A DNA stretch of 64,000 bases from Pseudobdellovibrionaceae bacterium (GTDB lineage: Bacteria; Bdellovibrionota; Bdellovibrionia; Bdellovibrionales; UBA1609). Both the position numbers and the translations under genes were made by a program. The DNA lies in contig JACKAN010000003.1 of assembly GCA_020635055.1 (NCBI GenBank), positions 178,163-242,162 of the forward strand. The letters are read 5' to 3'. Shown one piece after another: positions 16,378 to 24,901 of this stretch. The notes beneath the pieces are model-generated. The model saw only the letters and a list, made by a program, of their open reading frames with translations, did no database searches and was not told the DNA's origin. Numbering within the stretch: the first letter of the stretch is position 1; every line of letters begins with the position of its first letter.

Positions 16378-17577
16378 ATGAAAATGGGTTTAGAAGTTTT
16401 ACTAAATGATAAGAAATTACAAGAACAATTAAGGGGAAAAAAACTGGGTTGGCTTTGTCATGCGGCCTCTGTAAATTTTGAACTGCAACACTCCTTAGAC
16501 CTGGTGATTCAACACACAGAATTAAATATCACCTGTGCCTTTGGGCCTCAACATGGGATTCTTGCCGAAAAACAAGACAACATGATTGAGAGTGAGGATT
16601 TTATTCATCCACAATATCAGATTCCTGTTTATAGCCTGTATGGGGAATATCGTCGACCGACAAAAAAAATGTTTGATAACTTAGATGTTTTGATTGTCGA
16701 CCTGCAAGATGTGGGATGCCGGATTTATACTTTTTTAACTAGTTTATTTTATTGTATGGAAGCCGCCAGCGAATGGAAAAAGAAGGTTATAGTTCTGGAT
16801 CGCCCGAATCCTGCGGGTCGTTTTGTTGAGGGAAATTTACTTGATATGAATTGGGCCAGCTTTGTGGGAGCAGCACCCATTCCTATGCGCTATGGTTGGA
16901 CACTGGGTGAGGCTGGAAACTGGTATAAAGATTTTAAAAGATTAGATTTGGAATATGAAGTTGTTAAAATGACTGGGTACGCGCCAGGGAAAATGGGGCC
17001 TTACGATTGGCACAAAGACTATTCTTGGGTGAATCCAAGCCCAAATATACCAAGAGTGAGTTGCACGCAGATGTATCCGGGTACTGTTTTAATAGAGGGA
17101 ACTTTATTGTCGGAGGGGCGAGGTACCACCTTACCTTTGGAAATGTTTGGCGCTCCTGGTGTCGACCCACAAAAAGTAATTAATAAAATGTTAGAAGTTT
17201 ACCCTGGGGCCAATTCGTCTTGTTTATTGCGAGCTTGTTACTTTGAACCCACCTTTCACAAACACAAAGGGGATGTGTGTGGGGGAGTGCAGATTCATGT
17301 AGACCATCCCCATTACAATCCAGAAAATTTTAAACCCTATAGAATCATTGCTACTTATTTTAAGGCTTTGCATTTGCTATATCCAGATTTGTTTATGTGG
17401 CGCAAGCCCCCCTACGAATATGAATATGAAAAAATGCCAATAGACTTACTGAGTGGAAATGATTTTTTACGGAACTGGGTGGACGACAAGGTGAGCACTT
17501 TCTCAGATTTAGACAATTACTTATTGAAAGACGAAAAAGTGTGGTTGAAAAATTATAGGGAATACTTTTTATATTGA
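16378..17577 (+). CDS. NamZ-type exo-beta-N-acetylmuramidase (DUF1343), apparently without signal peptide
   Basis: About 399 residues from the ATG at 16378 (MKMGLEVLLND); an upstream ATG at 16339 adds 13 polar residues. DUF1343 blocks are clear: GLEVLL, CHAASVN, FGPQHGI near the N-terminus, IPVYSLYGEYRRPTKKM, VLIVDLQDVGCRIYTFLTSL, VLDRPNPAGR, EGTLLSEGRGTTLPLEMFGAP. Characterised NamZ removes MurNAc from the non-reducing ends of peptidoglycan fragments. No export signal is visible, which suggests use of imported wall fragments in the cytoplasm or another export route. A GGTGCC palindrome lies just downstream. Confidence 0.88.
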   Translation: MKMGLEVLLNDKKLQEQLRGKKLGWLCHAASVNFELQHSLDLVIQHTELNITCAFGPQHGILAEKQDNMIESEDFIHPQYQIPVYSLYGEYRRPTKKMFDNLDVLIVDLQDVGCRIYTFLTSLFYCMEAASEWKKKVIVLDRPNPAGRFVEGNLLDMNWASFVGAAPIPMRYGWTLGEAGNWYKDFKRLDLEYEVVKMTGYAPGKMGPYDWHKDYSWVNPSPNIPRVSCTQMYPGTVLIEGTLLSEGRGTTLPLEMFGAPGVDPQKVINKMLEVYPGANSSCLLRACYFEPTFHKHKGDVCGGVQIHVDHPHYNPENFKPYRIIATYFKALHLLYPDLFMWRKPPYEYEYEKMPIDLLSGNDFLRNWVDDKVSTFSDLDNYLLKDEKVWLKNYREYFLY

Positions 17578-17590
17578 TTTGTGAGCTGTC

Positions 17591-17622
17591 GGGCACCCAG
17601 CAAAGGGTGCCTGGCACCTTTT
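17591..17622. repeat. GGTGCCTGGCACC palindromic motif
   Basis: The 13-mer at 17606-17618 is a palindrome apart from its central base, preceded by GGGCACCC which can pair with GGGTGCC, and followed by TTTT. It can form a terminator-like hairpin after namZ. The same 13-mer occurs at 24009-24021, which indicates a dispersed REP-like family rather than a simple terminator. Confidence 0.6.
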
Positions 17623-17789
17623 CGTGGAACAGATAAGCGGAAAGAATAAAAAAAGTTCAGGTAATGAAATAAAAATTTACTAAAGCTAAAAAGAATACAC
17701 GCTACCTAGTGCAACTCTTGAGTTTAATTGTTTTCTAGAATAGTTATGACGAACTCAAATTAATTGTAATTTCAAGAAAGGTCTAAATT

Positions 17790-20774
17790 ATGTTAATTAA
17801 AGCATATGTACTAGTAAATCTTATTTTATTGTTTTTCAGCCAATCCGTTTTATCCAGTCAGATGGTTGAGCCAGAACGTATACCTGTAAAAATAGAATTA
17901 ACTGAAGAGGACTTACAGGGTCTAACAGAAATTCAAAAACAGGATGCTTATGCCGTTGTAGAAATTTTACAGAAAAGTTTATACACATGGGCTAAGTTAG
18001 ATATCGAATTACCACCCACTGTTTTTGAAGATCGAACTCAAATTATAGCCATTGATTCCAATATTGATAGTATTGAAGATTCAGAGGTGGCAAAAATTGG
18101 TTATAACAGGAATAGATTGAATCCTGTTCAGATTAGTCAGTTAAAGGAAGAAGCTATTTTTAAAGTGCCAAGCCTAGAAGACCCCAAAAGGTTTCATGTC
18201 TGGAAAGTTCATTGGATGTTTGTTGTTGGGAAAAAAGAGATTTCTGTTCGCTTTAATAGACGAAAAACTGGAGCAATAAATTCCATTTTTGTAAGCATTC
18301 CGGATAGGTTTGTCGGCAACAATTTTATGAGTTTACGCCGTGGTGTGACCAACATGTATAATGGAGTCAGAGAAATCATTGATTTACTTATTGGTTTGCC
18401 TCGCTATAAATTTAAATATTCTGAAGAAAGCATAGATGAAATTATTAATAAAAACAGAAAACTTCATGCAAAAGAAAATCAGGAGTCAGTCCGTGATCAA
18501 AGAGTTTTTGATACAGAACTCATGGGTAATGCCAAGAAGGTGCTTAAACTCATTTATCGCAGTTTTGACAATGCTTGGTCGAAAAGGCTTGAATTAGAAA
18601 ATCGAACTCAGATAATTAAAGAAGAAATTGCTAATGGTAGAGAGGGCGAAGAGCTTTATATAGAAGTCAATCGAAGGCTTTCTTTGATTATACAAAATTT
18701 GCTTCAAGAGAAAATATTAAAAAGTGAGAAGCTAGAAGCACTAAGCCCCGGGCTGGCTCAATTATTAGTAAACCAAGGCAAAGCTCTTGGGATTGTTTTT
18801 TCGGCGGAACAAGAATTTACTAATGAAATGCTTAGTAAAAGAGATGAAATAACTAATAATTTAAGAGATCAGCACCCATGGCGTTCTCTAAGGAAAGAGT
18901 GGCTAGAGCCAAAAGTACAAGCGGCTATAGACAAGTATTATCAAGACAATGTTTGGGGAATGTATTCGGAAACAATAGAAAAAGTCCGAGATGCAGGTTT
19001 AATAGCGGAAGCTGCAGCCCTTGAAGAAGACATTTATTTTTTAAAGACTAAGGGTAAAGAAATTTATAGATCCCTCAGTCGTGAGCAAGTGCCAGCAGAT
19101 CAAGTTCATTACACTGTCCCAATACTTAGAAAGAGTCGATGGAGTGTAAAGCAGACAGAAAGCGGCAGGTACTTTTTAATTAAAGATCGCAGCATTGAAG
19201 CTAATACGGGAAGTACAGGTTGGAGATTAGTTGTAAACTACTGGCATCGTATGCGTAGAAACTGGTATGTGGGTATAGATTATGCTATGTTAACCAACCT
19301 TTGGAATGGCCCCATTGGACTGAAATCACTTTTTTTAAAACAGCCCTTTGCATACAAGTGGACTGTTGATCCATCAACTGGAGCGATCACTAAAGATACA
19401 GAGGATCTTCGATCCACTTTAGTTTCAAGAGTAAAAGCTTTAAGAAAAGCTGGTAATGACTTGATTGCTGATCATGAAAAAAGTGGTGACTATGGACTTT
19501 TTGGTAAAAAAATGGAAAGGGCTCTGCTTTTTTTAAAAGCAGATTTAGGTCTTAAGATAGTGGCTCCAGCAACTACGGCCCTTGCTCAAGGATTAGCAAC
19601 ATGTATGAACGCAGTGGCCTCTTGTGGTGTTGTTGGCACTTCAATGATTTGGGCTCCTTTGACGGGATTAATTCAACATGGTTTTGACTTTGCAGCTTAT
19701 GATACTCTTGGCACGAATCAAAGATCACCCTCTTTTACAACAAATTCTAGATGGGCAAGAATGATATTTAATCAAGGATTTCATAGAATTTTTCCAGCTG
19801 TACAATCAGGAGCTAAGACAACTATAGGTTTTGCTCAAAGTGTAGGTGCCTCAGCTCTGGGTACGATTTATCATCCTCTAGTGGGTGCAGGAGAAATGTC
19901 TTTGGGCGCTGCTGATAAGGTGATAAGGTCATCTGTAGATAATGTATGGCTGAAAGTTTTAGAGAAATTTGGTTATATCCCTGCGCAAAACTATTGGGCG
20001 GTTCATCGTATTTCTGGACCAGGTGTAGAAGAAAGTTATTTTTATAAAATTCAACCTAGTGTAGCGCTCAGTGGTTTTTTAGCCAGACTGGAATATATGG
20101 AACTTAACTTTGTCTCGGATCGAATCAAAGCTTTGATTACCCAACCCAAAAGAGATTTAGAGACGGCACTTGCACCTTTTGAAAGAGTGATAGGTTCTGT
20201 AAGGAATGATAAATTAACTCCACTAACACGAAGGGTTACAGAAAAAGAACAATCTTGGTTAAAAGAGTTAGATGAAAAATTACAGCTGAGAATGGATGAT
20301 TATGATAGTTTAATGTTTATACAGCCTGAAGCAAGGGGGGCTATAAAGCTTAGTAAAGAGGATTTGCTTTTAGTTGAAAAACAGGCCAGTGTTTTAATCC
20401 AAGAATTTCTTAAAGAAAAAATGTTTTCTAAGATGTCAGAAGCAGAAGTGCAAGAATTCTGGGAATCCAAAAAAATTACTCCAAATAACTGGCCTGATTT
20501 AGTCAGAAAAATATTATCAGATATTTTCTATAATACTGTTCTGACTCCTTTAGAAGAGTCTAATGGTGGTGTAGTCATTGATGTACGTCAACCTGATGTT
20601 GTGAGCCTTATTGATGATCTGTTGCATGCAAAAGTAGAAACCAGTGTAGGAGAAGCTTCTTATGTAAATTATGTTATTGGGAAAAGTCGTAGTTATAAGC
20701 GTGAAGAAGAACCTAGAAATGTACTGATTGGTGGAAGTTGCGATGATGTTTTATTTTCCAAGGTGAAACTATAA
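17790..20774 (+). CDS. Large secreted protein of unknown function (994 aa)
   Basis: Signal peptide MLIKAYVLVNLILLFFSQS followed by VLSSQ; AAAGG lies ahead of the ATG. The protein is mainly charged and helical with long coiled-coil-like stretches (residues ~210-420). At ~590-680 a glycine/alanine-rich, weakly hydrophobic region (APATTALAQGLATCMNAVAS, CGVVGTSMIWAPLTGLIQHG) could insert in or lie on a membrane. A Trp/Arg-rich block (WRLVVNYWHRMRRNWYVGID) precedes it. There are no recognisable catalytic motifs. Lone gene, terminated by the hairpin at 20793-20832. Like the 796-aa protein it appears to be a lineage-specific exported protein. Confidence 0.7.
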   Translation: MLIKAYVLVNLILLFFSQSVLSSQMVEPERIPVKIELTEEDLQGLTEIQKQDAYAVVEILQKSLYTWAKLDIELPPTVFEDRTQIIAIDSNIDSIEDSEVAKIGYNRNRLNPVQISQLKEEAIFKVPSLEDPKRFHVWKVHWMFVVGKKEISVRFNRRKTGAINSIFVSIPDRFVGNNFMSLRRGVTNMYNGVREIIDLLIGLPRYKFKYSEESIDEIINKNRKLHAKENQESVRDQRVFDTELMGNAKKVLKLIYRSFDNAWSKRLELENRTQIIKEEIANGREGEELYIEVNRRLSLIIQNLLQEKILKSEKLEALSPGLAQLLVNQGKALGIVFSAEQEFTNEMLSKRDEITNNLRDQHPWRSLRKEWLEPKVQAAIDKYYQDNVWGMYSETIEKVRDAGLIAEAAALEEDIYFLKTKGKEIYRSLSREQVPADQVHYTVPILRKSRWSVKQTESGRYFLIKDRSIEANTGSTGWRLVVNYWHRMRRNWYVGIDYAMLTNLWNGPIGLKSLFLKQPFAYKWTVDPSTGAITKDTEDLRSTLVSRVKALRKAGNDLIADHEKSGDYGLFGKKMERALLFLKADLGLKIVAPATTALAQGLATCMNAVASCGVVGTSMIWAPLTGLIQHGFDFAAYDTLGTNQRSPSFTTNSRWARMIFNQGFHRIFPAVQSGAKTTIGFAQSVGASALGTIYHPLVGAGEMSLGAADKVIRSSVDNVWLKVLEKFGYIPAQNYWAVHRISGPGVEESYFYKIQPSVALSGFLARLEYMELNFVSDRIKALITQPKRDLETALAPFERVIGSVRNDKLTPLTRRVTEKEQSWLKELDEKLQLRMDDYDSLMFIQPEARGAIKLSKEDLLLVEKQASVLIQEFLKEKMFSKMSEAEVQEFWESKKITPNNWPDLVRKILSDIFYNTVLTPLEESNGGVVIDVRQPDVVSLIDDLLHAKVETSVGEASYVNYVIGKSRSYKREEEPRNVLIGGSCDDVLFSKVKL

Positions 20775-20792
20775 GAAACTTTTGGTGATTTT

Positions 20793-20832
20793 AAATTCAG
20801 ACCGGTGCATTTTGATGAGCCGGTCTAGATTT
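20793..20832. terminator. Hairpin terminator between convergent genes
   Basis: Arms 20793-20805 (AAATTCAGACCGG) and 20820-20832 (CCGGTCTAGATTT) pair with two mismatches around a 14-nt loop. It lies in the 69-bp gap between the 994-aa protein gene and the convergent histidine kinase and could serve both. Confidence 0.6.
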
Positions 20833-20843
20833 AAGAAACTTTT

Positions 20844-22052
20844 TTAGCTGGCAGCTAGGTCGAAGCTGTCGCTGCGTTCTCGATACAACTCTTCTTCTAG
20901 AATTCTATCAACGGGAATCGTTACCCAAAAGGTACTGCCAACTCCCACTTCACTTTCAATATATATTTTACCACCCATACCCTCAATAAGGCGCTTTGTG
21001 ATAGGCATACCTAGGCCCGTACCTTTTTGGTGGTTAGATACTTTGCCAAGGGTTTCAAATTCGTTAAAGACCTGGTTGATTTGCTCTGCAGGTATGCCCT
21101 TGCCAGTATCTTTTACGAATATACCAATCATATTGTCGATTTCTTTAATTGTTATTTCTACAGATCCTTTGGGATTGTTATATTTAATAGCATTACTAAC
21201 AATATTTGAGATGATTTGTTTAATGCGGACCTCATCAAAATAACAAACGAAGGGTCGATCTTCTTTTTTAAAGCTGAGCTGAATATCACTTTGCTCGGCC
21301 ATAGTTTGAAATTGATCCATTAAAATTTCTAAAACGGTACTGACATCTTGTTGATGTATAAAGTAGTCCATTTTTCCTGATGTGATTTTAGCAAAATCTA
21401 AAATGTCATTGACCAATTCCAAAAGGTGTTGGCCTTGTTCGTGTATCATGGTGATAAACTCTTCGCGCTCTTCATCGGTGTCGTATAGCTTTTCTTTTAA
21501 GATCTCAGCAGAACCAACCATTGCCGACAGGGGCGTGCGCAATTCGTGAGTGGTAAGAGCAATAAAACGAGTTTTTGCTAAATCTAATTCTTTGAGCTGT
21601 GCATTTTGTGTTAAAAGCTCTTGATAGGCCTTTTCGATTTCTTGCTGTTTGAATGTTAGCTCTCTTTGTAATTTCCTTTGTAGAGTTACGTCGTGGCACA
21701 TGAGTAAAGTGATTTCTTTGTTGGAAATTTCTAGGTGTTTTATTCTTACATTTCCAACAAATTTGGAGTTATTTATTTTTTTAATTAAAAGATCTTGGTA
21801 ATAGCCTTCTGTTGTCATCATTTCTAAAGAGAGTGGACGAAAACTTTTGTTTTCTTCATTAGGTAAAAATAAATTTATATTGTAATCTGTAAGTTTCTCT
21901 TGGTTGAGTTCAAAAAGTGTGTTGGCCAGTTTGTTGGTGTAAATTAATTGACCGGAATGACTTTCAAAAACCAAAATAGCAACGATAGCCTCGTTTGCAA
22001 GTACTGAATAAAGTGATTCAAGATGGGTTTCATTCATTTTTTTTTTATCCAC
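20844..22052 (-). CDS. PAS-domain histidine kinase
   Basis: 402 soluble residues: PAS (~10-125, AIVAILVFESHSGQLIYTN), coiled-coil linker (~125-165), HisKA with ALTTHELRTPLSAMVGSAE, ATPase domain with N-box IISNIVSNAIKYN, DTGKGIP, KGTGLGMPITKRLIEGMGG and a final GSTFWVTIPV. Its start overlaps the HDOD gene by 8 nt, so it is the third gene of a response regulator-HDOD-kinase operon. No output receiver is fused; the free receiver at 22960-23385 is the natural partner. Confidence 0.92.
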   Translation of the reverse strand: MDKKKMNETHLESLYSVLANEAIVAILVFESHSGQLIYTNKLANTLFELNQEKLTDYNINLFLPNEENKSFRPLSLEMMTTEGYYQDLLIKKINNSKFVGNVRIKHLEISNKEITLLMCHDVTLQRKLQRELTFKQQEIEKAYQELLTQNAQLKELDLAKTRFIALTTHELRTPLSAMVGSAEILKEKLYDTDEEREEFITMIHEQGQHLLELVNDILDFAKITSGKMDYFIHQQDVSTVLEILMDQFQTMAEQSDIQLSFKKEDRPFVCYFDEVRIKQIISNIVSNAIKYNNPKGSVEITIKEIDNMIGIFVKDTGKGIPAEQINQVFNEFETLGKVSNHQKGTGLGMPITKRLIEGMGGKIYIESEVGVGSTFWVTIPVDRILEEELYRERSDSFDLAAS

Positions 22053-22932
22053 ATATAACTCGAATAAAGTCGTTCGCTTTATCGAGGCTTGTTTTTATAT
22101 TTGCAATGAGTTCTTTAAAATCTTTTTGAGGATCAATAGTTAAGCGAGTCATAACTTCTTTAGGTGCACCTAAGACCTTTGAGTGACCGCTATTGCCAAA
22201 TTTAAGTGCGTGAATGAGTAAATTAGCAAGAAAAACTATGTCAACAGAATTGTTTAAATCTGCGGAAAGTCCACCGCGTAAATTATGATCTTTTTGATGA
22301 TGGTTTTTTATTACGGCTTGAATGCTAATGGGTAATGCCCATTTTTCCGCTAAAAGTTTACCTATATTTGTATGATTGAGGATTCCCAAGTTCTGTTCTG
22401 CCTCGAAATAGCTCATTTTTTTTTCATTGGCATAGTTACTTAATTCAACAACGGTTACGGGGGAGATAGAAAATAAGGCTACCTTTCCCATGTCGTGAAC
22501 TAGACCACAAGTAAACATATCTGAGGGCATAGGATGGCGGGTAATTTTGGCAATGGTTTCTGCAGCCATCCCTACGGCGATAGAGTGCTTCCAGAACTGG
22601 TTGACATCAAATTCCGAAGGACCTTTAGCATCTAAGGCCTTAACAATGGATGCGCCAAGAACTAATTGTTGTATAGAATCAAAACCTATATAGGCAACAG
22701 CGCGCGAAAGAGAGGTAACACCTCCGGGTATGGCGTAATAGGCAGAGTTCACTAATTTTAAAACTTTTGTCGTCATGGATTGATCATTGGCCATGATTTT
22801 TTCAATATCTGAAGTCGAAGACATGGGGTCATTGATAACCTGGGTGAGTTCATAAACAATCGACGGCAGTGTGGGGAGTTCGTCTAAACGATCCACAAGA
22901 TATTCGTGGGTGAGTTTTTTTGCCGCAGACAT
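22045..22932 (-). CDS. HDOD-domain protein
   Basis: 295 residues with the HDOD core: LDELPTLPSIVYELTQVIND, KIMANDQSMTTKVLKLVNSA, YYAIPGGVTSLSRAVAYIG, and FTCGLVHDMGKVALFSI. HDOD is an HD-domain-related fold, usually without phosphodiesterase activity, used in signalling, motility and c-di-GMP-linked circuits. It sits between a single-domain response regulator and a histidine kinase and overlaps the kinase start. This fits a three-component relay, as in other predatory or gliding delta-type bacteria. Confidence 0.92.
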   Translation of the reverse strand: MSAAKKLTHEYLVDRLDELPTLPSIVYELTQVINDPMSSTSDIEKIMANDQSMTTKVLKLVNSAYYAIPGGVTSLSRAVAYIGFDSIQQLVLGASIVKALDAKGPSEFDVNQFWKHSIAVGMAAETIAKITRHPMPSDMFTCGLVHDMGKVALFSISPVTVVELSNYANEKKMSYFEAEQNLGILNHTNIGKLLAEKWALPISIQAVIKNHHQKDHNLRGGLSADLNNSVDIVFLANLLIHALKFGNSGHSKVLGAPKEVMTRLTIDPQKDFKELIANIKTSLDKANDFIRVICG

Positions 22933-22959
22933 TTTATAAAATTCCTTAGTTATTTAAAT

Positions 22960-23385
22960 TTAACTAGCTAGTTTGTCGAATTTTTTATCAGGAAAAATTT
23001 CTTTCAGTTTGCTAGTGACTCGCTGAAAAGTGACGGGTTTTAAAATATAGCCATTCACTTTCAACTCTTTGGCCTGTATAATGTATTCGCGATCTGAGAC
23101 GGCCGTAATAAGAATAAATGGAAGTGGACCAAAAGTTTCATGGGCACGCACATTTTTTAAAAGTTGAATACCGTCCATATTGGGCATCATGATATCAGAA
23201 AGAATAGCTACAACATTTTTAAGTTCGCCACTTTCTAATTTTTCCCAAGCGATTTTGCCATCTTCACAGCTTACAACTTCGTAACCTAATTTTTCCAAAA
23301 GGTGGACCAAAATTTTACGATTGGGTGGTGAATCTTCAGCAACAACAATACACTCTTTTTGATTTTCTGACGCATTTTCAGACAT
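22960..23385 (-). CDS. Single-domain response regulator (receiver)
   Basis: 141 residues from the ATG at 23385, chosen because GAGGAG lies just upstream; an earlier in-frame start adds 15 residues. Receiver landmarks: acidic pair ED (17-18), phospho-acceptor D64 in AILSDIMMPNMDG, T94 in ILITAVSD, and K116 in ILKPVTF. No DNA-binding output, so it signals by protein contact, probably with the downstream HDOD protein or kinase. First gene of the operon. Confidence 0.92.
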   Translation of the reverse strand: MSENASENQKECIVVAEDSPPNRKILVHLLEKLGYEVVSCEDGKIAWEKLESGELKNVVAILSDIMMPNMDGIQLLKNVRAHETFGPLPFILITAVSDREYIIQAKELKVNGYILKPVTFQRVTSKLKEIFPDKKFDKLAS

Positions 23386-23534
23386 GAAAAACTCCTCTTT
23401 ATTTAAACTCATCTCTCTTATCGGCGACAAATTAATGAATTTTAATAAAAGAAGGTAAGAAGAAGGACAGATTATGGTCTAGGTGAATCAAAATGAGATG
23501 GAACTCATTTTCAGTAGGCTTCGCCGTCTATTTT

Positions 23535-23933
23535 TCAGTAGGCTTCGCCTCTGAGATCAACAATTATTCTGGAGTTTTCTTTAAAGTTGAGTTCGAAGCG
23601 GCCTGTGTGGAAGCCTTTAATATATGGGGAGTAGCGAATTTCAAACATACAAGTTTCTTGGGGGTACAGACCTTTGTCGCAGGTGTGCCAAGCATTGTAG
23701 CCAATGCCAGAAATGTAGGCGGAATCGAAAGTCAGGGGAGTTTGGTCTATGTTAGTAACTTTGAAGCGAATAAATCTAAACGAATTCACCGGAATTTTAC
23801 CAAAATAATACGAATGATAATCAACGTCAGTAGTTTGAATTCCCCCCACAAATATTTCTTTATCGGTATTGGCATGTGATAAAGGTAAAAATACAATTGT
23901 AAACAGAAATAAAATTAGAAAACGCATAATCAA
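23535..23933 (-). CDS. Small secreted single-domain choice-of-anchor-D/HYDIN-like protein
   Basis: 132 residues with a signal peptide (MRFLILFLFTIVFLPLSHA). The mature part is one Ig-like ASH/HYDIN-type unit: YYFGKIPVNSFRFIRFKVTN, then ISGIGYNAWHTCDKGLYPQE with a second Cys in TCMFEIRYSPYIKGFHTGRF, ending IIVDLRGEAY. The order (FG, strand with VTN, C...C, I-x-Y-x-P, L-x-G) is the same as one repeat of the giant protein at 40-62 kb. It may be a stand-alone relative or a monomeric subunit. It lies at the edge of the decayed island. The opposite-strand open frame here is a shadow. Confidence 0.6.
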   Translation of the reverse strand: MIMRFLILFLFTIVFLPLSHANTDKEIFVGGIQTTDVDYHSYYFGKIPVNSFRFIRFKVTNIDQTPLTFDSAYISGIGYNAWHTCDKGLYPQETCMFEIRYSPYIKGFHTGRFELNFKENSRIIVDLRGEAY

Positions 23934-24180
23934 GGCCCCCCTAAATCATAAATAGATACATACATTCGATCACAGTTGAGAGCGAGTTGCCAGTTTTTTT
24001 TAGGATCAGGTGCCTGGCACCAAAATGAAGGATTATTGAAGTATTTATTCTGGGTTTCCAGTGTCTGTTGTAATGCGAATAAAATTGTTTTCAGGTTTAT
24101 TTTTGTAGTAATTAAAGTTACCACCTACAAGTAGATGCATACCAGTATAAAACACGGGTTTCGCTTTACTCCCTTCGCAT
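23930..24180 (-). pseudogene. Gene remnant upstream of the HYDIN-like protein
   Basis: Two short frames in this stretch read as protein but neither has a proper start. One contains SKAKPVFYTGMHLLVGGNFN followed by YYKNKPENNFIRITTDTGNP and then a stop. Another (ending NCDRMYVSIYDLGGP) overlaps the next gene's start by 4 nt and runs through a GGTGCCTGGCACC palindrome. This looks like a frameshifted or insertion-disrupted secreted protein. Confidence 0.35.
24009..24021. repeat. GGTGCCTGGCACC palindromic motif, second copy
   Basis: Identical 13-mer to 17606-17618, here within the remnant frame of the neighbouring pseudogene rather than after a gene. Its presence inside broken coding sequence fits an inserted REP-like element. 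Confidence 0.5.
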
Positions 24181-24244
24181 CAACCACATGCAATGGGGCT
24201 ACTGTGAAAGTTGTAAAATCAATAGAATTAGCTATTGCCAGTAT

Positions 24245-24474
24245 GAGCGATACAGGCTTACAAACACTAGTTAAGAATGTGGTTTAATATTTAAGAATTA
24301 CTGAAATAGATAAAAATGACTTCTTTGGTTGATAATTTTAATTTGAGATCTAAATTAGAGTGCCTAGAGCCCCAAATTATCTATTTCAGTAATTGTGAAA
24401 TTGAAGAGTGCAGGAGTTAAATTTTTCGTAAAAAGTGGTGTTGGGGTTATCATATTGATAAACATAAAAGCAAA
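24245..24474 (+). repeat. 230-bp direct repeat, left copy (contains an 18-bp inverted repeat)
   Basis: Matches 29160-29389 without gaps and with only about ten mismatches, in the same orientation, 4,915 bp apart. Inside it, AATTACTGAAATAGATAA (24296-24313) and its perfect reverse complement (24377-24394) form a stem with a 63-nt loop. The first bases also code a short protein-like tail (SDTGLQTLVKNVV then stop) on the plus strand. No open reading frame fills the rest. Confidence 0.85.
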
Positions 24475-24483
24475 GTAGAAGAG

Positions 24484-24775
24484 ATGGCCAAAACAAAATT
24501 TTTATTTATTGGTCTTTCGCTTCTACTGTCACCTTTCAAGCCCCGGGCTTTCAACCAGTTTGTTGCCAGATGAAACCAATAAGGGGAAGTATATTGTCCC
24601 AAAGTGTGGTGAATATTTTACTGACGAATCAAGGGGTGTGTTGAGTTCGGAATTGAAAACAAGAATTTCTACTGTAAAGTCATCTTATGACATGTACATG
24701 AAAATAAAGAACGGATTAAAAGTGGAGATGTCTAAAAGTTATTTACAGATCAAATTACTAAAAGAAACTTTTTGA
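24484..24775 (+). pseudogene. Frameshifted small secreted protein
   Basis: The ATG at 24484 opens a signal-peptide-like frame (MAKTKFLFIGLSLLLSPF) that soon ends at a TGA. A second frame starting upstream of that stop continues as DETNKGKYIVPKCGEYFTD and runs to 24775 with ordinary protein composition. One base change near the CCCCGGG run (about 24540-24547) would join them into a ~95-residue secreted protein. It begins 10 nt after the left 230-bp repeat. No family recognised. Confidence 0.45.
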
Positions 24776-24787
24776 TCTTGTTCATAT

Positions 24788-24873
24788 ATACCTTTCCTAA
24801 TAATGGCTACGCGTGAGGATTTAAAGAGGGGAATTACCCAACTCTGTAATTCAAAGTTCCTAATTATTGGTAT
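24788..24873. repeat. Degenerate relative of the 103-bp inverted-repeat element
   Basis: Ends ATACC and GGTAT with an internal GAGGGGAATTACC and an AATTATTGGTAT right end recall the 103-bp family at 6.4-8.8 kb. The length is 86 bp and the left end is poorly conserved. Weak call. Confidence 0.3.
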
Positions 24874-24901
24874 AGTGACATTTTCATTCAATAAATTAAT
24901 G

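Noticed and set aside
23493..23879. Plus-strand 128-codon frame opposite the HYDIN-like protein
   Set aside because: The minus-strand reading has a signal peptide and a domain match; the plus-strand one has neither.
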